From NCBI GenBank assembly GCA_903850735.1, contig CAINMN010000240.1, forward strand, positions 1 to 47,288: DNA of 47,288 nucleotides, written 5' to 3'. Shown one piece after another: positions 27,948 through 36,460 of this stretch. This DNA comes from an uncultured Burkholderiales bacterium. GTDB lineage: Bacteria; Pseudomonadota; Gammaproteobacteria; Burkholderiales; Burkholderiaceae_C. Below the pieces are notes generated by a model. The model was not told the origin of the DNA. It made no database searches and was given only the letters and a program-made list of their open reading frames with translations. A program made the position numbers and the translations under genes. Positions within the stretch are counted from its first letter, which is position 1. Every line of letters starts with the position of its first letter.

Positions 27948-28910
27948 TCAGTCTTCGGCCCTGAAGCCCGAGGCTTTGACCCAGGGCTCCCATTGGGCCA
28001 TTTCTGTGCGCTGAAGTTGCGCCAAGGCTTCGGGCCGCAGGGGCGCGGCGCGCATGGCGTTCTTGAGAAAAAACTCTTCCTGCTTCATCACCGCCAACTC
28101 CAAAGCCTTGGACAAAGCCTGAAGTTGCGCCTCTGGCAAGCCAGCGGGCGCATAGACGCCGTACCAGCCGTCCACCACCAAATCGATGCCAACTTCTTTC
28201 AGCGTGGGCACATCTTTCAATGAGGTACTGCGTTGCGATCCTGTCGTGGCCAAGATGCGCACCTTGCCGTTGCGGTGGTGTTCAATCGCGTCGGCCAGGG
28301 GTGACACACCCAAAGAAACGTTGCCACCCATCAAGTCCACCATGGTGAGCGCCGATCCTTTGTAGGGGATGTGCACGATGTCTGTCTGCGTTCTTTGGGT
28401 CAAGCCTTGGCCAATGAAGTGAGGAATGGTGCCGGCGCCGGGCGAGCCAAACGATGCTTTGTTTTTGGGGTCGCGCGCCCACTGCAAATACTCACCGATG
28501 GTCTTGGCGGGCGTGGCCGGTCCGGTTGTCAGGGCGTAATCCACCACACAGACACGACCCAGGGGCGTGAAGTCTTTGCTCGGGTCGTAGCGCAGGTTGC
28601 GGTGAATCCAGGGAAACAAGGTCATCGGGCCGTGAGGCACCAGCATCAGGGTGTCGCCATCAGGCTTGGCTTGCTTCACCGCCTCCAGAACCAGACGTCC
28701 TGCCGCGCCAGGACGGTTTTCGACGATGACTGTGCGACCCAGGCTGTCCTTCAAGGCTTCGGCCAAAGCCCTGGCCGTCAGGTCAACCGACCCGCCCGCG
28801 GCAAAGCCCACCAAGAGTTTGACAGACTGGGATTGCGCTTGTACCTGGGCTCCCAGAGAAGCCACAGACAAACCCCACAAGGCTTTGGAAAATTGTCGAC
28901 GGTGCATCAT
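27948..28910 (-). CDS. Bug/TctC family periplasmic solute-binding protein, Tat-type signal
   Basis: The 320-residue protein belongs to the tripartite tricarboxylate transporter binding proteins (Bug), which bind carboxylates. It shows KLLVGFAAGGSVDLTARALAEAL, VIVENRPGAAG, VHIPYKGSALTMVDLMGGNVSL and WYGVYAPAGLP. The N-terminus MMHRRQFSKALWGLSVA has a twin-arginine motif, and AQA lies before the mature part. No TctA or TctB membrane subunit is nearby, as is usual for the many orphan Bug genes of Burkholderiales. It diverges from the oxidoreductase gene across 119 bases. Confidence 0.92.
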   Translation of the reverse strand: MMHRRQFSKALWGLSVASLGAQVQAQSQSVKLLVGFAAGGSVDLTARALAEALKDSLGRTVIVENRPGAAGRLVLEAVKQAKPDGDTLMLVPHGPMTLFPWIHRNLRYDPSKDFTPLGRVCVVDYALTTGPATPAKTIGEYLQWARDPKNKASFGSPGAGTIPHFIGQGLTQRTQTDIVHIPYKGSALTMVDLMGGNVSLGVSPLADAIEHHRNGKVRILATTGSQRSTSLKDVPTLKEVGIDLVVDGWYGVYAPAGLPEAQLQALSKALELAVMKQEEFFLKNAMRAAPLRPEALAQLQRTEMAQWEPWVKASGFRAED

Positions 28911-28948
28911 GCTTTCACTTTAACCGCCCAGGAAGGTGTGCTCTAGCG

Positions 28949-28982
28949 GGTTTTCTCGGACATGGCGTGTCAGCAGAAAACC
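28949..28982. promoter_or_regulatory. inverted repeat in divergent promoter region
   Basis: GGTTTTCT (28949-28956) and AGAAAACC (28975-28982) are perfect 8-base arms with an 18-base spacer. They sit in the 119-base gap between the divergent Bug and oxidoreductase genes, so they could form an operator for both. No transcription factor is identified, and the wide spacer also allows an mRNA stem-loop. Confidence 0.35.
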
Positions 28983-29029
28983 GATCACCCTGCCAGAATA
29001 GCCCGTTCCCCGATTCATCGAAAGAACCC

Positions 29030-30004
29030 ATGAAAGCCACCCTCACCAGCGACAACGGCGCCCAGCTTTTTGAAGTCCCCATGCCCACCGTGGGCGAGCG
29101 CGATGTTTTGGTCAAGGTCCGCGCGGCTGGCTTGAACCGTGCCGACCTGAGCGTGCTGGCCGGCCAGCGCCACGGTTCCGCCAGTGGTCCGGGAACGCCC
29201 CTGGGCCTGGAATGGGCGGGCGATGTGGTGTCCGTAGGATCTGCCGTGAAACATGTTCGCGTGGGCGAGCGCGTCATGTGCTCAGGCCGTGGCGGCATGG
29301 CCGAATACGCAGTGACCGACCTCGGGCGCGTCATGCCCATCCCCCGTGACGACATGTCTTACGAACTGGCGGCCGGCTTGCCCATCGCATTGCAAACCAT
29401 GCACGATGCCGTGATCACCCATGGTCAACTGCAACCTGGCCAAAGCCTCTTGGTTCAAGGCGCGTCTTCAGGCGTCGGCCTGATGGCCATGCAAATCGCC
29501 AAATGGCGTGGGGCAAGCTGTGTCATTGGCACCTCCACCGATGCGGCACGGCGCTCGCGCTTGAACGAAATGGGTGCTGACCTGGCCCTGGACAGCCGCG
29601 ACCCCAGCTGGGTCGAGCAAGTCTTGAAGGCCACGCAAGGACGTGGCGTGGACGTCGTCATTGACCAGCTCAGCGGCCCCTTGGCTTCCTCCAACCTGGC
29701 GGCGACTGCCATTTGTGGGCGCATTGTCAATGTGGGCCGCTTGGCTGGCATGGCAGATCCATTTGATTTTGACCTCCATGCCCTGCGCCGCATCCACTAC
29801 ATTGGCGTCACCTTTCGCACCCGCAGCATTCACGAGGTGGAAGAGATCACCCTACGCCTGCAAGCCGACCTGTGGCCTGCGCTACAAGCCGGTCAATTGC
29901 AACTGCCCATTGACAGCACCTTCGCGCTCCAGGACGTGGCCCAGGCCTACGCCCGCATGAAGGCCAACCAGCACTTTGGGAAAATCATTGTGCAGCTTGC
30001 TTGA
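29030..30004 (+). CDS. NAD(P)H:quinone oxidoreductase-like MDR protein
   Basis: The 324-residue medium-chain reductase belongs to the zinc-free quinone oxidoreductase branch. The GroES-like half includes VRAAGLNRADLSVLAGQ and LGLEWAGDVV. The nucleotide-binding half begins near residue 142 with VQGASSGVGLMAMQIAKW, and the GRGVDVVIDQLSG strand follows. No structural zinc cysteines are seen. ATG 29030 (MKATLTSDNGAQ) is preferred over the upstream in-frame ATG at 28967 because family members start here and GAAAGAA precedes it. Its 3' end overlaps the convergent hydrolase by 20 bases. The substrate is unknown. Confidence 0.9.
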   Translation: MKATLTSDNGAQLFEVPMPTVGERDVLVKVRAAGLNRADLSVLAGQRHGSASGPGTPLGLEWAGDVVSVGSAVKHVRVGERVMCSGRGGMAEYAVTDLGRVMPIPRDDMSYELAAGLPIALQTMHDAVITHGQLQPGQSLLVQGASSGVGLMAMQIAKWRGASCVIGTSTDAARRSRLNEMGADLALDSRDPSWVEQVLKATQGRGVDVVIDQLSGPLASSNLAATAICGRIVNVGRLAGMADPFDFDLHALRRIHYIGVTFRTRSIHEVEEITLRLQADLWPALQAGQLQLPIDSTFALQDVAQAYARMKANQHFGKIIVQLA

Positions 30005-30881
30005 TCAAATCAGCGGTCAGCTTGGGATCTTCCATCGGCAACATGTGGGTGCGGTGCGGCAGGTGGATGTCTTCACCCTGCCTGAATTCCTGCGCAACCC
30101 CTGGCCAGGTCGGTGAGCCCAGGGTGTCAAACGGCAAGATCGTGGGATCCGAAGGGCGTGCACGAATCACCCGCACGGGCAGGTTCAGCGCACAGATGCT
30201 GGTGTAAATGCTGAGATCGCGGCGCGCGGCGTTGTAAATCTGGCCTTCGGTGCTTGGCGCGCAAGCCAAATGAAAGCCCTGACCGTCCTGTGCAGGCAGC
30301 AGGCCATGACGGCAGTAATCTCGCAGAGCCTCTTTTTGGAACACCAGGTAGGGCACTTTGCCTTCGAAACGTTGGACCATTTCTTCGGGGGAAGCAAACC
30401 GGCTTTTTCTTTGGGTCACAGGGTGTGGCGCATCGCTCACCGGCGGGGCCTGCAGGTAAGCCTGCGGCGCAAACAAGGTCGGGTCAATCAACACCAATCT
30501 CGAAAAACTGGCAGGCAACATGGCAGCCGCATGGATCATGGCGTGTGCGCCCATGCTGTGACCAACGCCGATGGCCGATTGCAGTTCCAAAACGCGAACC
30601 GCCGCGGTCACGTCCGCACCGAAGTCTTGCCAGCCGGCGAAGTCTGCAAAATCGCTGCGACCATGTCCACGAAGCTCTAAAGCAATCACATGGTGGTTCG
30701 CAAAATGCGCCACCACCTGATCCCAAACCCGGGCATGGAAACCTGTTGCGTGAACCAGAAAAAGCGTTGGCTGTTGACCCCGCAACTCAGGTCGCCATTC
30801 AAAGTAAGCCAAGCGCAGACCGTTGGCCTCCAAATGGCATAGCGCGGGAGGGGTGTGACAAGCGGTCGAAAAATTCGCCAT
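29985..30881 (-). CDS. alpha/beta hydrolase
   Basis: The roughly 298-residue protein has the alpha/beta-hydrolase core: FLVHATGFHARVWDQVV (oxyanion region), ALELRGHGRSD, and the nucleophile Ser in GVGHSMGAHAMI, with a C-terminal His in PHRTHMLPMEDP. Sequence style resembles esterases and C-C bond hydrolases without fixing the substrate. Two in-frame starts exist: ATG 30881 (MANFSTACHTPP) and ATG 30920, 13 codons upstream; I chose the inner one because the extension is basic and not family-like. It converges on the oxidoreductase gene with a 20-base overlap. Fairly sure of the fold, unsure of the start. Confidence 0.85.
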   Translation of the reverse strand: MANFSTACHTPPALCHLEANGLRLAYFEWRPELRGQQPTLFLVHATGFHARVWDQVVAHFANHHVIALELRGHGRSDFADFAGWQDFGADVTAAVRVLELQSAIGVGHSMGAHAMIHAAAMLPASFSRLVLIDPTLFAPQAYLQAPPVSDAPHPVTQRKSRFASPEEMVQRFEGKVPYLVFQKEALRDYCRHGLLPAQDGQGFHLACAPSTEGQIYNAARRDLSIYTSICALNLPVRVIRARPSDPTILPFDTLGSPTWPGVAQEFRQGEDIHLPHRTHMLPMEDPKLTADLIKQAAQ

Positions 30882-30998
30882 GTTGTCATTGAACCTTCGA
30901 AGCCTCATTCTGTTCGTCACCTTCGCGACCGGGGTTTTTCCCGATCACCAAAACGGCCTCAGCAACTACGATGATCCGAACATCAACCGAGGTTACAC

Positions 30999-32258
30999 AT
31001 GCCACATACACCCTTCCGTCTTGCATCCCTGACCCAAAAATGCGCCGCAGCCTTGCTCAGTTTGGCGGCTGTCACAGCGCCCATGCACCTGAATGCACAA
31101 AACAAGGCCCCCACGGTCAATATCTCCGATGGCGTGGTCAAGATGGGCTTGCTGCTCGACATGAACAGCCTGTACGAAGATGTCGCAGGCATGGGCACCG
31201 TCACCGCCGTGAAAATGGCCATTGAAGACTTTGGCGGCAAAGTGCATGGCATGCCCATCGAGCTGGTCTATGCCGACCACCAGAACAAGGCCGACTTGGC
31301 AGGCACCAAGGCACGTGAATGGTTCGACACCCAAAAGGTTGACATGATTGGCGACGTGGCTGCCTCGGCCACCGCCCTGTCAGCGGCAGAAGTGGCCAAG
31401 CAAAAGAACAAGGTCATCATCATGAGTGGTCCTGGCACCTCGCGACTGACCAATGAAAATTGCTCTGCTGTCAGCGTGCACTACACCTGGGACACCTATG
31501 CGCTGTCGGCCGTGACCGGCCGCGGCGTGGTCAAGGGTGGCGGTGACTCGTGGTTCTTCATCACGGCGGATTACGCATTTGGCCACTCTCTGGAAAAAGA
31601 CGCCTCGGAAATCATCAAGTCCGAAGGCGGAAAAATTGTGGGCTCGGTCAAGCACCCCTTGAACACCCAAGACTTTTCATCCTTCATGCTGCAAGCCCAA
31701 GCCTCCAAAGCCAAAGTGGTGGGCTTGGCCAATGCAGGGGGTGACACCATCAATGCCATCAAGTCAGCCAACGAGTTTGGCCTGACCAAGAACCAGAAGC
31801 TGGCAGGCCTGCTGGTGTTCATCAACGATGTCCATGCCTTGGGCCTGAACGTCACCAAGGGCATGCAACTCACCGAGGCCTTCTACTGGGACATGAACGA
31901 TGAGACACGCAAGTTCTCGCGTCGCTTCTTCGAGCGCATGAAGAAGATGCCCAACATGCTGCAGTCTGGTTCTTATTCGTCCACCCTGCACTACCTGAAT
32001 GCGGTGAAAGCCACAGGCACGGATGACACCGCCACCGTCATGGCCTGGATGAAGGCCAACCCCATCAACGACATGTTCGTGAAGAACGGCCGCATCCGCG
32101 AAGACGGCCGCATGATGCGCGAAATGTACTTGTTTGAAGTGAAGGATCCGTCCGAGTCCAAGTACCCCTGGGACTACTTCAAGCTCAAGGCCACCATCCC
32201 CGCAGAACAAGCGTTCATGCCGGCCTCCAAGAGCGTGTGCCCCTTGCTCAAGAAATAA
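30999..32258 (+). CDS. LivK-like ABC transporter substrate-binding protein
   Basis: The 419-residue protein is a type I periplasmic binding protein of the branched-chain amino acid/amide class (Peripla_BP_6). The signal sequence runs to about residue 34 (cleavage near LNA-QNK). Blocks include VVKMGLLLDMNSLYEDVAG, MAIEDFGGKVHGMPIELVYADHQNKADLA, CSAVSVHYTWDTYALS and WFFITADYAFGHSLE. Members of this Burkholderiales branch more often serve aromatic or other carboxylates than amino acids, but that is family knowledge and not proof. No permease or ATPase gene is adjacent; the livHMGF set at 4494-8060 lacks a binding protein. A stem-loop follows immediately. Confidence 0.92.
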   Translation: MPHTPFRLASLTQKCAAALLSLAAVTAPMHLNAQNKAPTVNISDGVVKMGLLLDMNSLYEDVAGMGTVTAVKMAIEDFGGKVHGMPIELVYADHQNKADLAGTKAREWFDTQKVDMIGDVAASATALSAAEVAKQKNKVIIMSGPGTSRLTNENCSAVSVHYTWDTYALSAVTGRGVVKGGGDSWFFITADYAFGHSLEKDASEIIKSEGGKIVGSVKHPLNTQDFSSFMLQAQASKAKVVGLANAGGDTINAIKSANEFGLTKNQKLAGLLVFINDVHALGLNVTKGMQLTEAFYWDMNDETRKFSRRFFERMKKMPNMLQSGSYSSTLHYLNAVKATGTDDTATVMAWMKANPINDMFVKNGRIREDGRMMREMYLFEVKDPSESKYPWDYFKLKATIPAEQAFMPASKSVCPLLKK

Positions 32259-32284
32259 TTCAAGCGCCCTTCGGGGCGCTTGAA
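32259..32284 (+). terminator. stem-loop directly after the LivK-like gene
   Basis: Arms 32259-32269 and 32274-32284 pair perfectly over 11 bases around a TTCG tetraloop, starting on the base after the stop codon. No T-run follows (CATTGG), so it is more likely an mRNA 3'-end stabiliser or partial terminator than a strong intrinsic terminator. The SDR gene starts 13 bases later. This would let binding-protein mRNA accumulate above that of downstream enzymes. Confidence 0.6.
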
Positions 32285-32297
32285 CATTGGATGAGCC

Positions 32298-33131
32298 ATG
32301 AGACCTGTCGGTAGCTTGAACACACCCACCGATGGCTGCCTGGATGGCCGTGTCTGCCTGGTGCTGGGGGCTGGCGCCTTGTCCAAGGGCTGGGCGATTG
32401 GACAAGCGATAGCCATTGCTTATGCGCGTGCCGGCGCTCGGGTCATGGTGGGTGATCAGAACCTGGAAGCGGCGAATGCCACCGTGCGCTTCATCCAATC
32501 ACAAGGCGCCCAGGCCCAAGCGTGTGAGGTCGAGGTCACGAGCGAGGTGAGTGTTCAAAATGCCGTGTCAAACACTGTTTCGGCGTTTGGCGCCTTGCAT
32601 GTCTTGCACAACAATGTGGGCATTGGCAAGTCCGGCGACTCGGCGCAGACGACTGCGCTGGAATGGCAACGCATTTCAGATGCCAACCTGCTGGCATTGC
32701 ACCTTGCGTCCCAAGCGGCCATTCCTTGCATGCGCAAAGCGGGGGGTGGCGTCATCCTTTGCACCTCATCCATTGCGTCGCACCGCTATGTTGGCATTCC
32801 CCACTTGGCTTATGGCGTCACCAAGGCCGCAACCAATCAGTTTTGCAAGATGATGGCCGTGGAATACGCCCCTGACAACATCCGTGTGAATGCCTTGGTG
32901 GTGGGCCTGGTGGACACACCTAGAATCCGCAACACCCTGATGGGCACTTATGGCCAGGATGAAGAGGCCATGGTGCGCAGACGCAACGCTCAAATTCCAT
33001 TGGGCGAAATGGGCGACGCCTGGGACGTTGCCAATGCCGCCGTTTTTTTGGCCTCCGACCGCGCCCGCTTCATCTCGGGCATTGAGTTGGTCATTGATGG
33101 CGGCATGAGCGCCACCGTGCGCGGCGGCTAG
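32298..33131 (+). CDS. SDR family oxidoreductase
   Basis: The 277-residue protein is a classical short-chain dehydrogenase. The nucleotide loop is GAGALSKGWAIG (residues 24-35), NNVG is at 105-108, and the catalytic residues are Ser near 158, Tyr172 and Lys176 (AYGVTKAAT). The C-terminal FISGIELVIDGGMSA is typical. Asp53 in VGDQN at the end of the second strand suggests NAD(H) preference. It sits between the binding-protein gene and two acyl-CoA dehydrogenases, so it may act as a hydroxyacyl-CoA or alcohol dehydrogenase in the same pathway. The substrate cannot be named. Confidence 0.92.
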   Translation: MRPVGSLNTPTDGCLDGRVCLVLGAGALSKGWAIGQAIAIAYARAGARVMVGDQNLEAANATVRFIQSQGAQAQACEVEVTSEVSVQNAVSNTVSAFGALHVLHNNVGIGKSGDSAQTTALEWQRISDANLLALHLASQAAIPCMRKAGGGVILCTSSIASHRYVGIPHLAYGVTKAATNQFCKMMAVEYAPDNIRVNALVVGLVDTPRIRNTLMGTYGQDEEAMVRRRNAQIPLGEMGDAWDVANAAVFLASDRARFISGIELVIDGGMSATVRGG

Positions 33132-33149
33132 ATACGAAAAAGCACAACC

Positions 33150-34307
33150 ATGATCCGACACCAACCTACCCTTGACGCCCTCCTGTCCGATGTGCGTGCC
33201 TTTGTCAGACACCAATGGCACCCCATAGAGCACGAGGTTGAAAAGCGCAACGAAGTTCCCGAAGAGATGGTTCAAGAGCTGCGCCAACGGGGCTACTTTG
33301 GCTGGAGCATTCCTGAGGCCTATGGGGGTCTGGGCCTCACCACCGAAGAATTGATCTTGGCTGCCTTCGAATTGTCACAGTCTTCAGTGGCGTTGCGGGC
33401 CCGTGTTGGAACCAACACCGGGATTGGCTCCGAGGCCTTGGTAGCCGATGGCACGGAGGCGCAAAAACAACGCTGGCTACCCGCGATGGCGCGCGGCGAG
33501 TTGACGGGCTGCCTCGCCTTGACCGAGCCAGATGCGGGATCCGAAGCCACCAATGTGCAAACCACTGCCCACAAAGAGGGTGACAGCTATGTACTGAACG
33601 GCCAAAAGTGCTACATCACCAACGCGCCAATTGCCGATGTGTTCACGGTGGTGGCTCGCACTGAGACAGGGACCCGTGGCAGCAATGGCTTGTCCGCCTT
33701 CATCGTCGAGCGAGGCACCCCTGGCTTGCGCACGGGCGCGCCGTACCAAAAGATGGGACAGGCGGGATCGCCTGTGTCGGATGTGTATTTTGACAATTGT
33801 CGAATTCCAGCCGACAACCTCATCGGAGGACAGGAAGGGGTGGGTTTCAAAACCATCATGAAAGTGCTGAACAAGCAGCGCATGCATTTGGCGGCCCTGT
33901 GCACCGGCCCTGCGGTGCGCATGCTCTACTTGGCCATGGCGCACACGCAAAAGCGCCAACAGTTTGGCCAGCCCGTAGGCAATTTTCAATTGATGCAGGC
34001 CATGATCGCGGACAGCCAAACTGAAATTTTTGCCGCCAAGTCCATGATTTTGGAGGCTGCGCGCGCCCGCGACCGCGGCGAAGATGTGGCGCTGTCCGCC
34101 TCGATGTGCAAATACTTCGCATCCGAAATGTGTGGCCGCGTGGCCGACCGCTGTGTGCAGATGTTCGGTGGGGCGGGTTATGTCGCCGACTTCAGTCCGA
34201 TCGAACGCTATTACCGGGATGTGCGCTTGTTTCGCTTGTACGAAGGCACCAGCCAAATTCACCAATTGAACATTGCCAAGCTGGTGCTGCGCGACCATGC
34301 ACTTTAA
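33150..34307 (+). CDS. acyl-CoA dehydrogenase (subunit 1 of a pair)
   Basis: The 385-residue flavoprotein has normal length for the short/medium-chain type. It shows LALTEPDAGSEATNVQ (flavin/substrate contact), YVLNGQKCYITNAPIAD, RQQFGQPVGNFQLMQ, QMFGGAGYV and the catalytic base Glu365 in RLYEGTSQIHQ. It starts 18 bases after the SDR stop. The next dehydrogenase gene begins inside its last four codons, so the two are translationally coupled. Adjacent dehydrogenase pairs are known to form mixed tetramers in steroid degradation; whether that holds here is inference. Confidence 0.93.
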   Translation: MIRHQPTLDALLSDVRAFVRHQWHPIEHEVEKRNEVPEEMVQELRQRGYFGWSIPEAYGGLGLTTEELILAAFELSQSSVALRARVGTNTGIGSEALVADGTEAQKQRWLPAMARGELTGCLALTEPDAGSEATNVQTTAHKEGDSYVLNGQKCYITNAPIADVFTVVARTETGTRGSNGLSAFIVERGTPGLRTGAPYQKMGQAGSPVSDVYFDNCRIPADNLIGGQEGVGFKTIMKVLNKQRMHLAALCTGPAVRMLYLAMAHTQKRQQFGQPVGNFQLMQAMIADSQTEIFAAKSMILEAARARDRGEDVALSASMCKYFASEMCGRVADRCVQMFGGAGYVADFSPIERYYRDVRLFRLYEGTSQIHQLNIAKLVLRDHAL

Positions 34308-35478
34308 GCATCTGAGCCCAGAGGATGGCCTGGTGGCTTTGCGAGAGCGGGTGCGCCAATTTGTAGATCAGGCCTGCATCCCCTTGGAGTCCAATGACTT
34401 GTCACACGATGTGGCCGCACTGGATCGCGTTTTGGCAAGTCTGCGCCCCCAAGCGCAAGCTGCAGGCTTGTACCTGCCGCAATTGCCCCCCTCACTGGGT
34501 GGCCTGGGTCTCAGTTGGGTAGAGCGCGCCGTCGTTCTGGAAGAAGCGGGTCGAAGTTTTCTGGCGCCTGGCGCCATGAATTGCGCGCCCCCCGATCAAC
34601 CGAACATGATCAGCCTGATGCGCCACGGCACACCGGGGCAAAAAGAGCGCTACCTCTTGCCCTTGGCGCAAGGAAAGGTGCGCTCGTGCTTTGCCATGAC
34701 CGAGCCCCAACCTGGCGCAGGCTCGGATCCCTCCATGCTCAAGACTTTCGCCACGCGCACGTCCAAGGGCTGGTCGATCACCGGGCACAAGTGGTTCATC
34801 ACCGGCGCCTCTGGCGCGGGTTTCGCCATTGTGCTGGCCATGACTGACGATGGGCCCACGCAGTTCATTGTGGAGACCCGCAACCCCGGCTACCAACTGC
34901 TGCGAACCATTGACGCCATGGACCCCTATGCCATTGGCGGGCATGGCGAGTTGTTGCTGCAAGATTGCTGCGTGGGCGCAGATGCCGTTTTGGGCGAAGT
35001 AGGACAAGGCCTGAGGGATGCGCAAGTCAGGCTGGAGCCTGCACGGTTGTCGCATTGCATTCGCTTCATTGGGCGTGCACGCCGTGCCCTGGAGATCGCG
35101 CAAGACTATGCGAACCAGCGCTCCTCCTTTGGTGCGCAGTTGTCTGACCTGCAGCAAATTCAGGCCATGGTGGCAGATTCCCACATGGACCTGCATGCCA
35201 GCCGCCTGATGACCTTGGACTGTGCCTCGCGCATGGATGCTGGGCAATCTGTCAAAACGGAATCGGCCATGACGAAAATTTTTGTCTCTGAAGCCGTTAA
35301 CCGGGTCGCCGACCGAGCGGCCCAGATGATGGGCGCACTGGGCATGTCAGCCGACACGGTCGTGTCCCTGATCGTGCGCGAGTTGCGGCCGTTTCGGATT
35401 TACGATGGTGCATCCGAATTGCACCGCGCCACGCTCGGTCGTCGCTTTTTAAAAGCCAACGTTTCCAACAAGGAGTGA
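34297..35478 (+). CDS. acyl-CoA dehydrogenase (subunit 2 of a pair), Asp in catalytic motif
   Basis: The 393-residue protein begins MHFKHLSPEDGLVALRERV. It has SCFAMTEPQPGAGSDPSML, WSITGHKWFITGASGAGFA and QRSSFGAQLSDLQQIQ. The segment that normally carries the catalytic Glu (YEGTSEI) reads RIYDGASELHR, with Asp, as in ACAD10/11-like dehydrogenases. ATG 34297 overlaps the end of the preceding gene by 11 bases; upstream in-frame residues belong to that gene's coding DNA. The gene differs clearly from the first dehydrogenase and is not a recent duplicate. It may be catalytic with altered specificity or a partner subunit. Confidence 0.9.
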   Translation: MHFKHLSPEDGLVALRERVRQFVDQACIPLESNDLSHDVAALDRVLASLRPQAQAAGLYLPQLPPSLGGLGLSWVERAVVLEEAGRSFLAPGAMNCAPPDQPNMISLMRHGTPGQKERYLLPLAQGKVRSCFAMTEPQPGAGSDPSMLKTFATRTSKGWSITGHKWFITGASGAGFAIVLAMTDDGPTQFIVETRNPGYQLLRTIDAMDPYAIGGHGELLLQDCCVGADAVLGEVGQGLRDAQVRLEPARLSHCIRFIGRARRALEIAQDYANQRSSFGAQLSDLQQIQAMVADSHMDLHASRLMTLDCASRMDAGQSVKTESAMTKIFVSEAVNRVADRAAQMMGALGMSADTVVSLIVRELRPFRIYDGASELHRATLGRRFLKANVSNKE

Positions 35479-35482
35479 ATTC

Positions 35483-36460
35483 ATGACCAAGAACTTTTCA
35501 TCGTTGCGTCGCTGCGCACTGTGCGTGCTTTGCGCCTGGACGGTGAGTGGCGCATTCGCCGCAGATTACCCCAGCCAGACTGTTCGCATCATCGTGCCCT
35601 TCCCCGCTGGAGGCAGTACCGACTTGGTAACACGCGCTTTGGCCACTGAGTTGGGTGCAGCGCTCAATCAAACCGTGGTGGTCGAAAACAAGGCCGGAGC
35701 AGGCAGCCTGATTGGCTCAGAGTTTGTCATCAAAGCCCCAGCAGACGGCTACACCGTCTTGATGGCGGGCCTGACCAATGTGTTCTTGCCCCATGTCCAT
35801 CAAAACTTGCGCTTTCATCCCATCGATGATTTGCAAGGCGTCGGCCTGGTGGCAGATTTGCCCAATGTACTGGCCGTCAATGCTGCAACGCCTTACAAAA
35901 AGTTGGATGAATTGATCAAGGCAGACAAACAAAAGCCAGGCAGTCTTTCATTTGCTTCCGCCGGCATTGCCACCCCCTCCCATTTGGTATGCGAGATGGT
36001 GAATCATCAAGCGGGCAGCAAGCTTGCGCATGTACCCTACAAAGGCAATGCGCCGGCGGTGGCCGACCTGATGGGCGGCCACATTCCTGTGATGTGCAAC
36101 AACCTGGGCGGCACCCTGCCCTACATGAACAGTGGCCAAATTCGCATTCTGGCGCAAACCGGCAAAACACGGTCTGTCGCTGTGCCCGACATTCCCACCT
36201 TTGGAGAGTTGGGCATTGCCGGCTTGGATGCAGGCCTCTGGATGGGGTTGGCGGTTCCCAAAGCAACCCCCAAGGATGTGGTTCAAAAGCTCAACCAGGC
36301 CTTGGCCAAAGCCATGGCGACCGACAGTTTGAAAGATAAGTTGGCGAAGCTTGGCGCAACGCCACTCCAACCGGCCCTCAGTGCCTTTGAGGACCGGGTC
36401 CGTCAAGACCGCAAAGCGTGGGATGCCATGCTGGGCACCCTGAACCTGCAGAGCAAATGA
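35483..36460 (+). CDS. Bug/TctC family periplasmic solute-binding protein
   Basis: The 325-residue protein starts with a Sec signal (RRCALCVLCAWTVSGAFA, cleavage before ADYPSQ). It then shows the Bug blocks VRIIVPFPAGGSTDLVTRALATELG, VVVENKAGAGSLIGSEFV and HVPYKGNAPAVADLMGGHIPV. It would capture a carboxylate in the periplasm. AAGGAGT precedes the ATG, only four bases after the dehydrogenase stop. Its own stop overlaps the CoA-transferase start (ATGA). A Bug protein directly coupled to a CoA-transferase suggests that the captured acid is the transferase substrate. No TctAB permease is present. Confidence 0.94.
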   Translation: MTKNFSSLRRCALCVLCAWTVSGAFAADYPSQTVRIIVPFPAGGSTDLVTRALATELGAALNQTVVVENKAGAGSLIGSEFVIKAPADGYTVLMAGLTNVFLPHVHQNLRFHPIDDLQGVGLVADLPNVLAVNAATPYKKLDELIKADKQKPGSLSFASAGIATPSHLVCEMVNHQAGSKLAHVPYKGNAPAVADLMGGHIPVMCNNLGGTLPYMNSGQIRILAQTGKTRSVAVPDIPTFGELGIAGLDAGLWMGLAVPKATPKDVVQKLNQALAKAMATDSLKDKLAKLGATPLQPALSAFEDRVRQDRKAWDAMLGTLNLQSK

